A stretch of 64,000 nucleotides of DNA from the NCBI RefSeq assembly GCF_022682495.2, contig NC_071393.1, forward strand, positions 113,166,239 through 113,230,238, in the 5' to 3' direction. Each line of letters opens with the position of its first letter. The first letter of the stretch is position 1. The DNA comes from Desmodus rotundus (Eukaryota > Chordata > Mammalia > Chiroptera > Phyllostomidae). The translations under genes were made by a program, and so were the position numbers. The notes under the pieces were generated by a model. It saw only the letters and a list, made by a program, of their open reading frames with translations, made no database searches and was not told where the DNA came from. Positions 10,136-22,009 of the stretch are shown here, piece by piece.

Positions 10136-11620
10136 ACACATTCAATTGAATGTCGAAATGAATTTTGAAAAGTAAGATGTTGGTGTCACTGTGTTGGGCG
10201 ATGTGGGCTGTGAGAGTTCACAAAGAAAAGAAAATGCAGAGAGCAAAGTCTTTATTCACTTTTCAAGAGTGGAATGGGGCATGGTGTAGAGAGATACACC
10301 ACACTGAGGGGTGCGGCTCTGAGCTTTAATTGGATTGTATTTTGATCATAAAAGGAGGTGTGGCTGTTGTGTGGCCCTGGACCATTAGAGGTGCTGAAAC
10401 ATAGGGGCTTTGGTTTTGTGTAAGCGGCAATTCGCTGCAATTTTAACTTTTGCCTTTGGCTGTTGGTAGAGTTTAGTCATAGACTATTCTTGCTTTCCAG
10501 TAATTTCCAGTCCTCGGGATGGAAGATCCTAAGAGTGACTGGCAGTCATGTATAATAAGGTGGCAGGCCTGCTCAGCAAATGGCACCACAGTAGCAAATG
10601 GTGCCAGCTTTATCCTTTAACAGGGTGTGTGAGAGAAGATAATGATGTGCATCTTCAGACTGGGTCAGAAAGAAGCTGAAGTCAGAACTTTGATAGCAAA
10701 TACACTTTCTGAGGCATATTAAATATTACAATAAAATATACAGATTTTTAAAGGTGCGGTTTTGACACAAGATAGTTAGGTAGGAAAATTCCTTGGCAAG
10801 TGGAATGGGGAAACTTAAGACAGAGAGCTGAACTCAGTGAGAGAGCAATTTACAGCCAGGTGCACATGGTGACCAGGGTACAAGTCCCTGGTGCCTAGCA
10901 GGGGACAAAACTGGGAAAACAAGAGCCTCACCCCCAGGGTAACCTTTCTTCCCCTGGCCTTTCCTCCTTGGAGATAACATCTAGGCCTCAGTTGTATTGC
11001 AGCTCCAGGCCCAGAAAAGCAGCAAAACCAGGTGGGCAGCTCCAGGACTGACTGTAGTGACTAAAGACTCCCTGCCCTGCCACTGACCAATCAGAGGAAA
11101 CCATGGCCCAAAAAGGGTACACCTGGAGAGTTGATGAATATTCTGCTGAAAACCCCTGCCCCCAGACCTCTCCTAAGGTTCCTGCCTGCAAGAAAGAGAG
11201 AAAAGCCTCAACACAGGGCCCAGTGCTCACCTGTGTGCTGTCCCTCTGGGGAGCAGCCACCACCATTCTCTTTCTTTCTCCCCTGTACCCCCACCACTCC
11301 TTTCTTCACAGGCAGAAATCTCCTAAACTCTAAGGCAATGGGCATCTGGAAGCTTGTCTCAGGCTTGTCCCCTGAACCCATCCCTAAGGCCCTTGTTTCT
11401 GACTTCCCAGTGAACTAAGGCAGTGCAGTTTACACTCTCCCATATGCTCTTCTATGCTAGGCCTTTCTCGCCACTCTTGGCAGGCCTGTTCTACCCAATG
11501 AGGACTTACTAATGAAATTCAGACTCATCCACCTTCATCTCGATGATCTGTATTTCATTACTGTGTCCGTGAGAAGAACCAAGCTCCAGGAACAGCCTGG
11601 TGGGGTTTGAAATGTAACCA
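10136..11620. other. Gene-free spacer, unit 1
   Basis: No gene or clear repeat can be supported. Short overlapping frames at 10988-11418 recur in unit 2 with several substitutions and have no recognisable domain. Confidence 0.3.
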
Positions 11621-11621
11621 C

Positions 11622-11990
11622 AATCCTATCTTCATCTGTTTGGGCTGCTATAAAAAAAATACCATGCATAGGGTGGCTTCTACACAGGAGAACTTTACTT
11701 CTCACAGTTCTAGAGCCTGCAAGTCCAAGTTCCAGGCACCTCAGATTCGGTGTCTGGTGCAAACCACATGCTGGTTCACAGAGGGCACCGTCTTCCTTAA
11801 CAGCACATGGCAGAAGGAGTGACGGATCCCTCTGAGGCCTCTTTTCTAAAGGCACTGATTTCATCCATGAGGGCTCTGTCCTCCTCACCTAATCACTTCC
11901 CAAAGTCCTCACCCCCTAATACCATCCCCTAGCGGGGTAGGATTTCAACTTATGAATTTGGCAGGGACACAAACATTCAATCCATAGCAC
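11622..11990. repeat. Ancient interspersed repeat (unit 1)
   Basis: The segment from 'tgggctgctataaaa' to 'cattcaatccatagca' follows the layout of a very common old mammalian repeat: 'ttctcacagttctagagc', then 'ttcggtgtctggt', then 'cacctaatcacttccc', then 'taggatttcaacttatgaat'. I do not assign a family name. A related sequence is at 62305-62765. The duplicate is at about 27279-27647. Confidence 0.6.
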
Positions 11991-12168
11991 ACCCCGGTCA
12001 AGATATACAACTTTTCCTTCACTCTAGAAAGTTCCCTTTAATGGAGGAATGCTCCATTTCCACATCAGAAAACTACCAGTTTAAATTCTATTCCCACAAC
12101 TCATTTGGGGCTATTCTAGAACTTCATAACTATTAGATCACATGTTAAGTTCCTTTGGTCCAATTTCT

Positions 12169-12200
12169 TTCCATCATCATCATCATCATAATCATTGTCT
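12169..12200. repeat. (TCA)n microsatellite
   Basis: A run of 'catcatcatcatcatcat' with small interruptions. The duplicate is at about 27826. Confidence 0.85.
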
Positions 12201-12239
12201 TCATCATGTTTGTGAGGCCATCCATGTTCTTACAAGTAT

Positions 12240-14105
12240 CAGAAGGTCACCAACAATAAAATAACAGAAACAGAAATTAGCAAAACAAATAATACTACTT
12301 ATTATAGCAACAGACAAAATTAATGTTTGGGGAATCAACTTAACCAAGGAGGTAAAAGAGCTGTATTCAGAAATCCACACAACACAGAAGAAAGAAATTA
12401 AAGCAGACACAAATAAATGGAAGCATATACCGTGTCCATGCATTGGAAGAATTGACGTCATTAAAATGTCCATACTACCAAAAGCAATCTATGGATTCAA
12501 CGTAATCCCTATCAAAAAACTGATGACATATTTCACAAATAGAGAACAAATATTTCAAAAATGTATATGGAACCATAAACGCCCCTGAAGACCCTCAGCA
12601 ATTTGGAGAAAGAAGAACAAAGTAGAAGGAGTCACAGTACCTGGTATCAAACTATGTTACAGGCCACTGTAATCAAAAAAGCCTGGAACTAGCTAAGAAC
12701 AGACACATAGACCAATGGAACAAAATAGAGAGCCCAGAAATAAACCCATGTGAACACAGTCAGTTACTATTGGAGAAAGGGGGCAGGAACATAGAATGGA
12801 GTAAACATAGCCTCTGCAATAAATGGTGTTGACTGACTGATCTGGACTAGTACATGTAAGAAAATGAAATCGTACCACTAAATACACCATACACCAAAAT
12901 TAACTCAAGGTGGATAAAAGACTTCAATGTAAGTCATGACAAAATAAAAGTCCTACAGGAAGACATAGGCAGGAAAATTTCAGATATACCATGCAGCAAT
13001 ATTTTTTGCCAATATATCCCTAGGGCAAGGGATACAAAGGAAAAGATAAACACATGGGGCTACATCAAACTACAAAGCTTCTGCACATCAAAAGAAAACA
13101 TCCACAAAACAGAAAGGGAACCACCCTACGGGAAAAAATATTTGCCAATGATACCTTGAACAAGTGTTTGATCCCCAAAATATATAAAGAACTCACATGA
13201 CTCCACACCAGGAAGACAAGCAATCCAATTAAAAAATGGACAAAGGACCTGAACAGACACTTCTCCAAGGAGGACATACACAGGGCCAATACACACATGA
13301 AGAAATGCCCCACATTACTAGTCATTACAGAGAGACAAGTTAAAACCACAATGAGATACCACCTCACACCAGTCAGAATGGCCATCAGTAATAAATCAAC
13401 AAACAAGTGCTGGCGAGGGTGTGGAGAACAGGGAACCCTAGTACACTGTTGGTAGCAATGCAGACTGGTACAGCCACTGTGGAAAACAGTATGGATCTTC
13501 CTCAAGAAACTAAGACGGAACTGACTTTCGATCCAGTGACCCCACTGCTTGGAGTGTACCCTAATAATCCTGAATCACCAATTCCAAAGAACCTATGCAC
13601 CCCAATGTTCAGAGCAACATTCTTGACAATAGCCAAGTGTTGGAAAGTGCCTGGTGCCCATCAGAAATTGAGTGGATCAAAAAACTGGTACATTTACACA
13701 ATGGAATACCACACAGCACAAAGAAAGAAGAACACCTACCCTTGGTGACAGCATGGATGGAAGAGGACAGCATTGTGATAAGTGAAATAATCCAGGTGGT
13801 GAACAAAAAATACCATAAGATCTCACCTGGAAGTGGAACCTAAGCAACAAAACAAACAAGTGAGCAAAGTAGAACCAGACTTGGAAATAAAGAACAAACT
13901 GACAGTGACCACAGGGGAGGAGGATTATGGGGGAAAGAAGGGAAAGGGCCAGGCAAATCATCACAAATAGACGACCCATAGGCATGGACAATGGAGGAAG
14001 ATTGATGGTGGGAGTCGGGGGGGGGGGGGGGCGGGAGACGGAGTAGGGGAGAGCAATGGGGAAAAAGGTGGGACAACTGTAACTGAACAACAATAAATTT
14101 TAAAA
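12240..14105 (+). mobile_element. 5'-truncated L1: ORF2 C-terminal third plus 3'UTR (unit 1)
   Basis: In the plus direction the degraded translation contains typical L1 ORF2p C-terminal phrases: [33 protein letters not shown], then near 13440-13500 the 'tggtacagccactgtggaaa' segment (the conserved VQPLW(K/R)T patch), then FTQWNT and SMDGRGQ. Many stops and frameshifts make it non-functional. The G-rich 3'UTR ends 'gggacaactgtaactgaac' and 'aataaattttaaaatgaaaa', as in other bat L1 tails here. It contains a poly-G tract near 14018. The same insertion is at about 27897-29762. Confidence 0.85.
14018..14034 (+). repeat. Poly-G tract in L1 3'UTR
   Basis: An uninterrupted G run. In the unit 2 counterpart (about 29676-29691) it is split by a T, so the tract has mutated since the duplication. 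Confidence 0.85.
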
Positions 14106-14149
14106 TGAAAAAATGTAGGAATCTGGCCCCAACAAACCAAAAGTAGTTC

Positions 14150-14642
14150 CTATTGATTTATTGAGGATTATTCCACAGGACAAATACACCTGTTTGTTTC
14201 TCCTTTGTCTGTTAAGTACTGATTGTTGTTTCCAGTTGGTGGGATAAATTCATCAATAGTGCTGCTATGAACATTCATGTACAAGTCTCTGTGGGTAATT
14301 TCCTCGGACTAGAATCTCCAGGACACAGGGGAGCTGTTAGGTTCACTCAAGAAATTTTTAATATACATCCTACTGTTTCTACTCATGACATCTATTGACA
14401 CCTTCTTTCCATCCTTGATCAAACCCAACAGCTCATTTTTATGCGGTATGAGAGAATTCTCTCCTCAAAATTCTTATAAGGAGAAGCTTCCCCTCTCCTC
14501 ACCATTCTCTATTTTAATCTCATGTGGATCTATTACGTCCTCTAGGAATGAAGAAAAAAGCCACTAAATGTCTTTAAATTGACACTAAATCCACTTATTC
14601 TTTCCCTGTGTCTTTTCCAAGAGACTAGAGGCCCTTTCTTCC
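14150..14642. other. Spacer before ADAM copy 2, with possible old antisense L1 fragment
   Basis: Text near 14250-14330 ('gctgctatgaacattcatgt') resembles reverse-oriented old L1 ORF2 3' sequence. No gene is seen. The counterpart before copy 3 (about 29807-30298) lacks a few bases near 30170. Confidence 0.35.
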
Positions 14643-14853
14643 CAGGGTCCCCACATCACTGACCACAGCCTCACCTATCAATGCACCATTGTTATGTAAT
14701 AGCATCCCCCTCCTCCCTCCACCTCTCTGGGCTTGCCTAACCACCAGCCTCTGCTCTCCTCCTGACTACACTTTTGGGAAATTGCCCTTTCTGCATTAGT
14801 CTTGCCCTTCTCCCACCTGACTTCAGATTCTTTGGTCACATGCTCCCTCACTC
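14643..14853 (+). promoter_or_regulatory. 5' flank / probable 5'UTR of ADAM copy 2
   Basis: Near-identical to 1-211, including the pyrimidine tract and 'cttcag' acceptor-like site just before the ATG. Any regulatory signal here is shared by all three copies. Confidence 0.4.
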
Positions 14854-17088
14854 ATGGGGCCTGCCTGGGTCCAGGTTCACCTGACAGGTCATCTCTGGCT
14901 GCCTCTGCTCTGGCTACTCCTGTCCCAGGTCTGCTGCTCCCATGCCCTACCAGGGTGGCGCTTCACTTCCTCTGAAGTTGTGATCCCCAGGAAGGTGTCC
15001 CACAAGGTGAGTGGGGCCGGGGCACAAGACCAGCTCTCCTACAAGATTCACTTCAGGGGCCACAGACATGTCATTCACATGAAGGTCAAGAAGAACTTGC
15101 TGCCCAGACACTTTCCTGTTATCACGGATAACGACCAAGGGGCCATGCAGGAGGACTACCCCTTTGTGCCTCAGAACTGTTACTACTACAGCTACCTGGA
15201 AGGGGTTCCTGGGTCCATGGGCACGCTGGACACTTGCTATGGAGGTTTGCGTGGCATGCTGCAGGTGGATGACTTCACTTATGAAATCAAACCACTGGAG
15301 GCTTCTACCAAATTTGAGCACGTGGTTTCTCTGCTTGTGTCAGAAGAACAATCCTCAGAGAATGCAAGGTGTAAGATAGAAGGGGCAGACGCAAATCTAG
15401 CAGATGAAGAGGCGTTACTTGCTGAAACTCCCAGAGCAGGTCCCGTGTATTTGTGGTGGCCACATAGGAAACGGTTAAAAATTCACTACACAGTTACTCA
15501 CTCTTTAGTTCAATTAGACAATAATCAGACACGTATAATAGAGAATGTAGTGATTATAAACAACATACTGCATTCCATTTATAAACATAATCATATGGAC
15601 GTTATGTTACGTATGATGTGTATATGGAATAATAGTGATGTGGTTGATATCAGCAGATCGTCGAGTGCTGCAGCTGCAGTAGATACATTTGGTTTGTGGA
15701 AATATTGGCAATGGTATTATACTGCTCCTCATGATACTTCCGTGCTTCTTACAGGACACAAAATTGCAGGGTCCACCTATTTTTCTAACCATAATGGAAT
15801 GTGCAACCCAAACTGGGGAGTAGCATATGTATATGTAGCAGATTATCACATATTTTTAGCTGCCACTATCTTAGCACACTCACTAGGTCACAACTTTGGC
15901 CTTGAACATGACAAACCTGGCTGTCACTGTTTTCGAAGAGAAAGCTGTGTCATGGCGCCTGAGCCTGGTCTTCTAGATATGATGAGCAATTGCTCTTATG
16001 AGGTTCTGCATAGACGGGTTAACTCATATGATCCTTGTTTGAGTATAGTATATCCAACATACAACAATTTTCCTTATGTAGCTCCTCGTTGTGGTGACAA
16101 GATCATAAATCAGAATGAAGAATGTGACTGTGGCTCGCTTAAAGAATGTGTTAGTGATAAATGTTGTGAGACCCATTGTGCCCTCTCACTGGGTAGTGAA
16201 TGCAGTGTAGGACCTTGCTGCAGAAGATGTCAATATGCTCAACCTGGATGGATTTGCAGACACGTGAGAGGTGTTTGTGATCTACCGGAATACTGTGATG
16301 GGAAAACGCATATTTGTCCCGATGACTTCTATATCCAAGATGGAACCCCGTGTTCAACATCAGCTGTTTGTAGGGTAGGAAACTGTACTGACCGTGATAT
16401 GCAGTGTCAATCCCTTTTTGGCCTGCAAGCCAAAGATGCTTCACCAGCCTGCTATGAACAATTGAATGTAATAGGTGATCGATTTGGAAACTGTGGAATA
16501 ACAGTACATCGAGGAGGAGGAGGACCTTATAAATGTGAACCAGAAAATGTTTTGTGTGGTTTGTTGCACTGTAGGGGCATTGACGAAATTCCTGGTGGAG
16601 GTGAACACACTACATTTCGTGATATAATACTACAAGATGTTCAACAGGAAAAATGCTTTGGATACGATGCACACTATGGCACAGGAGTCCCTAATTTCGG
16701 GCTTGTAGTGGATGGTGCATCATGTGGACCTGGAAAATACTGTCATCACCAGAACTGCACTTTTTATCAACAATTTAATTATGATTGTAATATCAGTAAA
16801 TGCCATTTCAGAGGGGTGTGCAATAATATGGGAGAATGCCACTGTCAGCGAGGATGGAAACCACCAGCATGTGCTGAGATAGGAGCAGGTGCTAGTGTAA
16901 ATAGTGGCCCTCCACCTGACAAAGATGTATTATTCCGTGCCAAGGTACAACTTAGTGTAAACAAGGCTCTAGTTCTGTTGTTTCTACGTTCTGCACTTTT
17001 GTTGCTTTCGTTGATTGCTGGCATCGGTACATACATGCACGACATTATGAACATCAATACAGAGGAAAACAATGTCGAACAAAAATAA
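14854..17088 (+). CDS. ADAM pseudoprotease retrogene, array copy 2 (ADAM4/ADAM6-like)
   Basis: An intact single-exon ADAM of 744 residues, the same length and domain order as copy 1. Prodomain, disintegrin, cysteine-rich and EGF regions are nearly identical to copy 1. Two patches differ sharply: residues about 259-282 of the metalloprotease-like domain (for example SRSSSAAAAVDTF where copy 1 has SQTKHPSHAVSDF) and the transmembrane/tail end (about 717-736). The zinc motif is HSLGHNFGLEHD (342-353), with Ser343 replacing the catalytic Glu, so the domain should bind zinc at best and not cleave. The disintegrin loop is CRHVRGVCDLPEYC. Unlike most ADAMs (xECD), the residue before the loop Cys is Val. 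A poly(A) signal is at 17228-17233. A role as a sperm-surface adhesion or chaperone-complex member is inferred from testis ADAMs. Confidence 0.87.
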   Translation: MGPAWVQVHLTGHLWLPLLWLLLSQVCCSHALPGWRFTSSEVVIPRKVSHKVSGAGAQDQLSYKIHFRGHRHVIHMKVKKNLLPRHFPVITDNDQGAMQEDYPFVPQNCYYYSYLEGVPGSMGTLDTCYGGLRGMLQVDDFTYEIKPLEASTKFEHVVSLLVSEEQSSENARCKIEGADANLADEEALLAETPRAGPVYLWWPHRKRLKIHYTVTHSLVQLDNNQTRIIENVVIINNILHSIYKHNHMDVMLRMMCIWNNSDVVDISRSSSAAAAVDTFGLWKYWQWYYTAPHDTSVLLTGHKIAGSTYFSNHNGMCNPNWGVAYVYVADYHIFLAATILAHSLGHNFGLEHDKPGCHCFRRESCVMAPEPGLLDMMSNCSYEVLHRRVNSYDPCLSIVYPTYNNFPYVAPRCGDKIINQNEECDCGSLKECVSDKCCETHCALSLGSECSVGPCCRRCQYAQPGWICRHVRGVCDLPEYCDGKTHICPDDFYIQDGTPCSTSAVCRVGNCTDRDMQCQSLFGLQAKDASPACYEQLNVIGDRFGNCGITVHRGGGGPYKCEPENVLCGLLHCRGIDEIPGGGEHTTFRDIILQDVQQEKCFGYDAHYGTGVPNFGLVVDGASCGPGKYCHHQNCTFYQQFNYDCNISKCHFRGVCNNMGECHCQRGWKPPACAEIGAGASVNSGPPPDKDVLFRAKVQLSVNKALVLLFLRSALLLLSLIAGIGTYMHDIMNINTEENNVEQK

Positions 17089-19948
17089 TCCCTTTGGCCC
17101 AACTAAATACTAAGTGGAATGTACAAAATGGAGAAAATCACATTGGCACTCACTCGGAGAAATAAGTGATCAAAAGTCACACTGATAACACCTTCATCCT
17201 ACAGCTATTCCAAGGCTGTCACCTTGAAATAAAATGACTTGGCAATTTAAAAAGAGTCTATGTGTTTAATTTCACTTAACCTTGTATGTGTGTTTGTTCA
17301 TATTCTCACCAATCCTAAAGAAGAGAGTAGGAACTCTTACATTCACTAGCAAGGGGATCTGTACTTCTTTGCCATGTGGAGTCTAATGTTTTATAGGTAG
17401 GCCATTAGCAAGTCTTGTTTGCACTGGCATCCATGGGTTTAACCATTTATTGGACTTTCCCCCAAGTGGTTATGCTCTACATTTTTCCATTTGTTCATTT
17501 CTTCGCCAGTGTTAAAGGAGCATTAAAAACAAAACCTTGACAGATACAGTATGAAGATCAAAAATTCTGCTTCTAGGCTCATGAATCTCAGCAGAAGGTT
17601 AACCACCTGCTCAGTGTGTGATCTTACAGAAAGTCTCAGGTGTTCAGAGATTCAAGTTTACAGGTGCATATCACAGTGAGAGATGAAATGTATTCTTCCA
17701 GGCTTTTGTGATCATCAACAGAAAGCACCTAAACAGGGCCCGGTACATATTTGGCACTTCATACATGCTAACTCTGTCATTCTCATTTTTCTCTTGGGAT
17801 ATCTTAAATGTGAGGTCTGTGAATATCATGACTTTGACACGGCATCTTTACTGTAAAACCATCACCCAAGCAGTGATTCACCACTGATATATTACTTCTC
17901 AAGGCCTCTGGTTGTTAATATCACAGTATGTTTCTCATGTATAAAATTTCAGGAAATGCCTAATCAGGGCTTCTCTATAAAGTGCCCGGAGGAACTGACT
18001 GACTGAAATATGTAGAGACAAAAATTTAGAGAAAAGGAAACAGGAAGCAATCACCTCAGAAATAGAAATAGTGCACCGGAACAGATCTAATGTATGGTAT
18101 GTTGTATTCATGCTATTGAGATGCCTCAGGCCTCAGATCAAATCTCTTTCTGAAAACACAGAGTCCAGATGAGGGCAGCCACCAAATGTTGGAGGAAGGA
18201 TGCCGCAGTAGAGCATCAATAGGATCGCCAGTCAGTGATATGGGTTTTGTCCATCTCTTACAGAGTTCTCACGGCCAGCACCTCTTGTCCAGGTGGCTTA
18301 TCTGGTCACGTGATCTGGATCTTCATCAATGACAGGTCTGAGTCCCTGTTTATTTGCCCCTGTCAAACCTGTCATGGCATGTACACCTGGCACCACAATC
18401 TACTGAAATGCAGGTTGGATGGCCATTTGCTAAGCAGTTCTTTCTTGCTGAGTCAAGGGCCATTGCTGAAACCAGAGAGGGTCTTCCTAGGAGGGGGTCA
18501 TTTGGGTTCCATTTGAGCAGTGCATTTGCCAAAGCATGATAACTGTAGGCCCTGAAACCTCTGTCCTCTCTGTATCTCCAGTGTTCCAATATCTGCTATT
18601 GATCTCTTTGGCATTTGTGAGGGACCGTTTGTCTCCACCAAGCTGTTTAACTGGAAGTGCCATCTGTTTGAGTGTGTGTGGTTTTGTCTTTGGTGATCAT
18701 GCTCTCTCCAAAGTTGTGAAACAAGTGTTTCAACCTGAAGATGGGTGTGGCCTGCCAGTGCATTTCATGTTTCTAGAGAGCATTGATGATTGGGATTATC
18801 GGCCATAACTTCCAAAAAGGTGGTAAGGCCTCACATGTGTGTTCCTTGAAAGTGGTTTCTAACTGGTACCAGGTATTCGAGGCAGATTCATTGCAACCCA
18901 GTGAACACAGTGGGACTTTTTCTAGGTAACACAAGAGCAGAAATGCTTAGGGTTAACTGTAAAATGTTTAATTCCCGTTTCTTCCTGGGTTTTGTCATAT
19001 GGAGAAAGGGTGAAGTACCAGGAGAAACAGAAGGGGGAGCTGCAGAAGGGAGGAAGAGGAACAGGAAGGGGCCAAAGGAAAGACAGTGATAAGAAGAGCA
19101 GGGAGGTGAAAAAGAAGTAGGGTTATGTATGAGACACAGGAACAGAGGTAAACAGGAGGATAAGGTCTTTGGGAGGAGAAGAAGTTTGAACTTGTTTAAA
19201 AGAAGCCTCAAAAATCTTAGAATATGTTCATAATATTTCATTCTTGCCTCCTTTGGATTGACTGAAGGAAGCAGCCCATGGTGTGATAACTATTCTGATA
19301 CCCTTCCCTCTAAGGCGCTACAATACACAAATGTGATGTGCCCAGGAAACCAAAAGGCCACTGCAGCTCAAGATTGTACTTACCGAAAACATGCCCCTTT
19401 CAGAAGAAATAACAGAGTGAGGAACTTTGTGGCAGACCCCAGATCTAGCACTAATCAGGTTGGGGGTTGGATAGATTACTACTTCCCGTAGTAAAAGAAG
19501 ACATAGATAGGAGATGGGACTTTCCCTTCCTTAAAGCAAGCCTAATTCCCTGCTCATCCCAGGAACTCCAAAAAACAAAAGGAAAACACTGACACGAGTC
19601 TGAAAAGGGTTGACCTACAGAAATATCACAGCCTGCAATCTCCACCCTACAAAAAGAACTAGAACAGGAGGAGGACTTAGAGCCCCACCCAAGGAAATTA
19701 AGGTTCTTAGAGAGGGGCTGTTCTTGACCCAGTCACGCAGTGTTTGGGCTTTGCCCACCTCTGTCATGTAATGGCACCAAATAATTTTTTTTTAAAAAAG
19801 AAACAAAGGTTTATGTGCCTCAAACAGAGGTTAAAGGCTGCATTTTGTTGAAACCTATTAGAATCCCTGAAGACCACATGGGAACCAAGGGCAGGGTGTT
19901 CATAACATAGGAGAATCTGAGTAACCATCCTGTGTGTTAATGTTACTG
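17089..19948. other. 3'UTR and gene-free spacer, unit 2
   Basis: This is the counterpart of about 2447-5060. It contains the copy 2 poly(A) signal (17228-17233) and the same purine-rich block (about 18980-19190). The last 225 bases (from 19724) are absent from unit 1. No gene is seen. Confidence 0.5.
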
Positions 19949-19959
19949 GCACTTTCACC

Positions 19960-22000
19960 TTTTTTTTTAAAGAATTTATTTATTTCTTGATATATTTATT
20001 GATTATGCTATTACAGTTGCCCCATTTCCGCCCCTCCCTCAACTCCATCCTGCCCACCCCCTCCCTCCCACATTCCCCCCCTAGAGTTCATGTCCATGGG
20101 TCATACTTATAAGTTCTTTGGCTTCTACATTTCCTACACTATTCTTACCCTCCCCCTGTCTATTTTCCACCTATCATTTATGCTATTTATTCTCTGTATC
20201 TTTCCCCACTCTTTCCCCCTCCCAATCCCCTATTGATAACCCTCCATGTGATCTCCATTTCTGTGGTTCTGTTTCTGTTCTAGTTGTTTGCTTAGTTTTC
20301 TTTTGTTTTGGTTTTAGGTGTGTTAGTTAATAACTGTGAGTTTGCTGTCATTTTTACTGTTCATATTTTTTATCTTCTTTTTCTTAGATAAATCCCTTTA
20401 ACATTTCATATAATAACGACTTGGTGATGATGAACTCCTTTAACTTGACCTTATCTGAGAAGCACTTTATCTGCCCTTTCATTCTAAATGATAGCTTTGC
20501 TGGATACAGTAATTTTGGATGTAGGCCCTTGCCTTTCATGACTTGGAATATTTCTTGCCAGTCCCTTCTTGCCTGTAAGGTCTCTTTTGAGAAATCAGCA
20601 GACAGTCTTCTGGGAACTCCTTTGTAGGTAACAGTGTCCTTTTCTCTTGCTGCTTCTAAGATTCTCTCCTTCTCTTTAATCTTGGGGAATGGAATTATGA
20701 TGTGCCTTGGTGTGTTCCTCCTTGGGTCCAGCTTCTTTGGGACTCTCTGAGCTTCCTGGACTTCCTGGAAGTCTATTTCCTTTGCCAGATTGGGGAAGTT
20801 CTCCTTCATTATTTGTTCAAATAAGTTTTCAAGTTTTTGTTCTTCCTCTTCTCCTTCTGGCACCCCTATAATTAGGATGTTGGAACATTTCAAGATGTCC
20901 TGGAGGTTCCTAAGCGTCTCCTCATTTTTTTGAATTCTTGTTTCTTCATTGTTTTCTGGTTGGATGTTTCTTTCTTCTTTCTGGTTCACACCATTGATTT
21001 GAGTCCCAGTTTCCTTCGCATCACTATTGGTTCCCTGTACATTTTCCTTTGTTTGTCTTAGCATAGGCTTCATTTTTTCATCTGGTTTTCGAACAAATTC
21101 AACCAATTCTGTGAGCGTCTTAATAACCAGTGTTTTGAACTGTGCATCCGATAGGTTGGCTATCTCTTCCTCGCTTAGTTGTATTTTTTCTGGGGCTTTG
21201 AAGTGTTCTGTCATTTGGGCCTTTTTTTTTTTTTTTTGTCTTGGCACTTCTGTTACTTAAAGGGGCGGAGCCTTGGGTGTTCACCTGGGTGGGGTAACGT
21301 TGGTCCCTGGGCTGTGACTCTGTACGTGGGGGAGGGGCCGAGAGGAAGCAATGGCGCCCGCTCCAGTCTCCACCAGATTTCAGTCACTACCTCCACTACC
21401 CACAATCAAATTGGGCCCCGCTGGTGCTGATTCCCGAGTGGGTGGGCCTGTGCACGCTCTAGGCCCCTGTGGGTCTCTCCAACGACCTCTCCTGTGAGGC
21501 TGGGAGTTTCTCCTGCTGCTGCTCCAACCCCCACGGGCTCTTTCAATCAGAAGTCTGAGGTTTTATTTCCCCCGCACTGGAGCCCTTGGTTACACAGTCT
21601 GCTTTGCTCCCCGCCGTTCGTCCCAGTTTATCTGTGCGTGAGTGTGGGGCTGCAGGGTGCTACCCCCCACTCTGCCGGCCCCGTTCTCCGCCACTCTGAG
21701 TCTGGCCCTCTCGGTTTATCCATGCATGAATGTGGGGCCGCAGGGTCTGCTAGTGGTCGGACTGCCTGACCCATTTGTCCCACACTCCGCCAGTCTCGGT
21801 CCCGCCATGGCCACATGAGTCCTCTCCGCCCCGGTGCCTGTCTCCACCCTGGTGCCCATCTCCGCCCCTCCTACCGGTCTGGATGTATGTTACTTTTTTA
21901 TCAACTTAGTGTCGGACTTCCTTGCCCTTCAATTTTCTGTCAGTTCTGGTTGTGCAAGGAGGCGCATGTGTCTACCTATGCCACATTCTTGGTTCTCTCT
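19960..22000 (-). mobile_element. HAL1-like ORF1-only L1 retroelement, near full length
   Basis: A minus-strand L1-type element with 5'UTR, ORF1 and 3'UTR but no ORF2. Its 5' end (about 21970-22000) reads in reverse as the 'agagaaccaagaatg..ggcataggtaga' start typical of bat L1s. A GC-rich 5'UTR follows, then ORF1 (21247-20384), then directly a G-rich 3'UTR ending 'ggcaactgtaatagcataat' and an A-tail (T-run at 19960-19968). A 9-bp repeat, gcactttca, flanks it at 19949-19957 and 22001-22009, consistent with target-primed insertion. Total about 2.04 kb. ORF1 joined straight to a 3'UTR is the layout of Half-L1 (HAL1) elements, which need another L1's ORF2p to move. Confidence 0.8.
20384..21247 (-). 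CDS. L1 ORF1p-like protein of the HAL1-like element
   Basis: About 287 residues of open frame encode an L1 ORF1 protein (RNA-binding retrotransposon nucleocapsid protein; human ORF1p is 338 aa). In order: a basic Lys run, a charged coiled-coil-prone region, the RRM-type stretch with ILIIGVPEGEEEEQKLENLFE, and the C-terminal domain with NTPRHIIIPFPKIKEKERIL and KGVPRRLSADFSKETLQARRDW. The first codon of the open frame is GTG; the first in-frame ATG is at 21214 (residue 12, MTEHF), so the original start may be lost. The frame is otherwise undamaged, so the element is young. It belongs to a mobile element and is not a host gene. Confidence 0.8.
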   Translation of the reverse strand: MPRQKKKKKAQMTEHFKAPEKIQLSEEEIANLSDAQFKTLVIKTLTELVEFVRKPDEKMKPMLRQTKENVQGTNSDAKETGTQINGVNQKEERNIQPENNEETRIQKNEETLRNLQDILKCSNILIIGVPEGEEEEQKLENLFEQIMKENFPNLAKEIDFQEVQEAQRVPKKLDPRRNTPRHIIIPFPKIKEKERILEAAREKDTVTYKGVPRRLSADFSKETLQARRDWQEIFQVMKGKGLHPKLLYPAKLSFRMKGQIKCFSDKVKLKEFIITKSLLYEMLKGFI

Positions 22001-22009
22001 GCACTTTCA

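Noticed and set aside
12169..12200. Short direct repeats as a possible CRISPR-like or minisatellite array
   Set aside because: Simple trinucleotide microsatellite without spacers.
13065..13505. 146-codon minus-strand frame (also at 28722)
   Set aside because: Antisense of L1 ORF2; a by-product of L1 codon composition.
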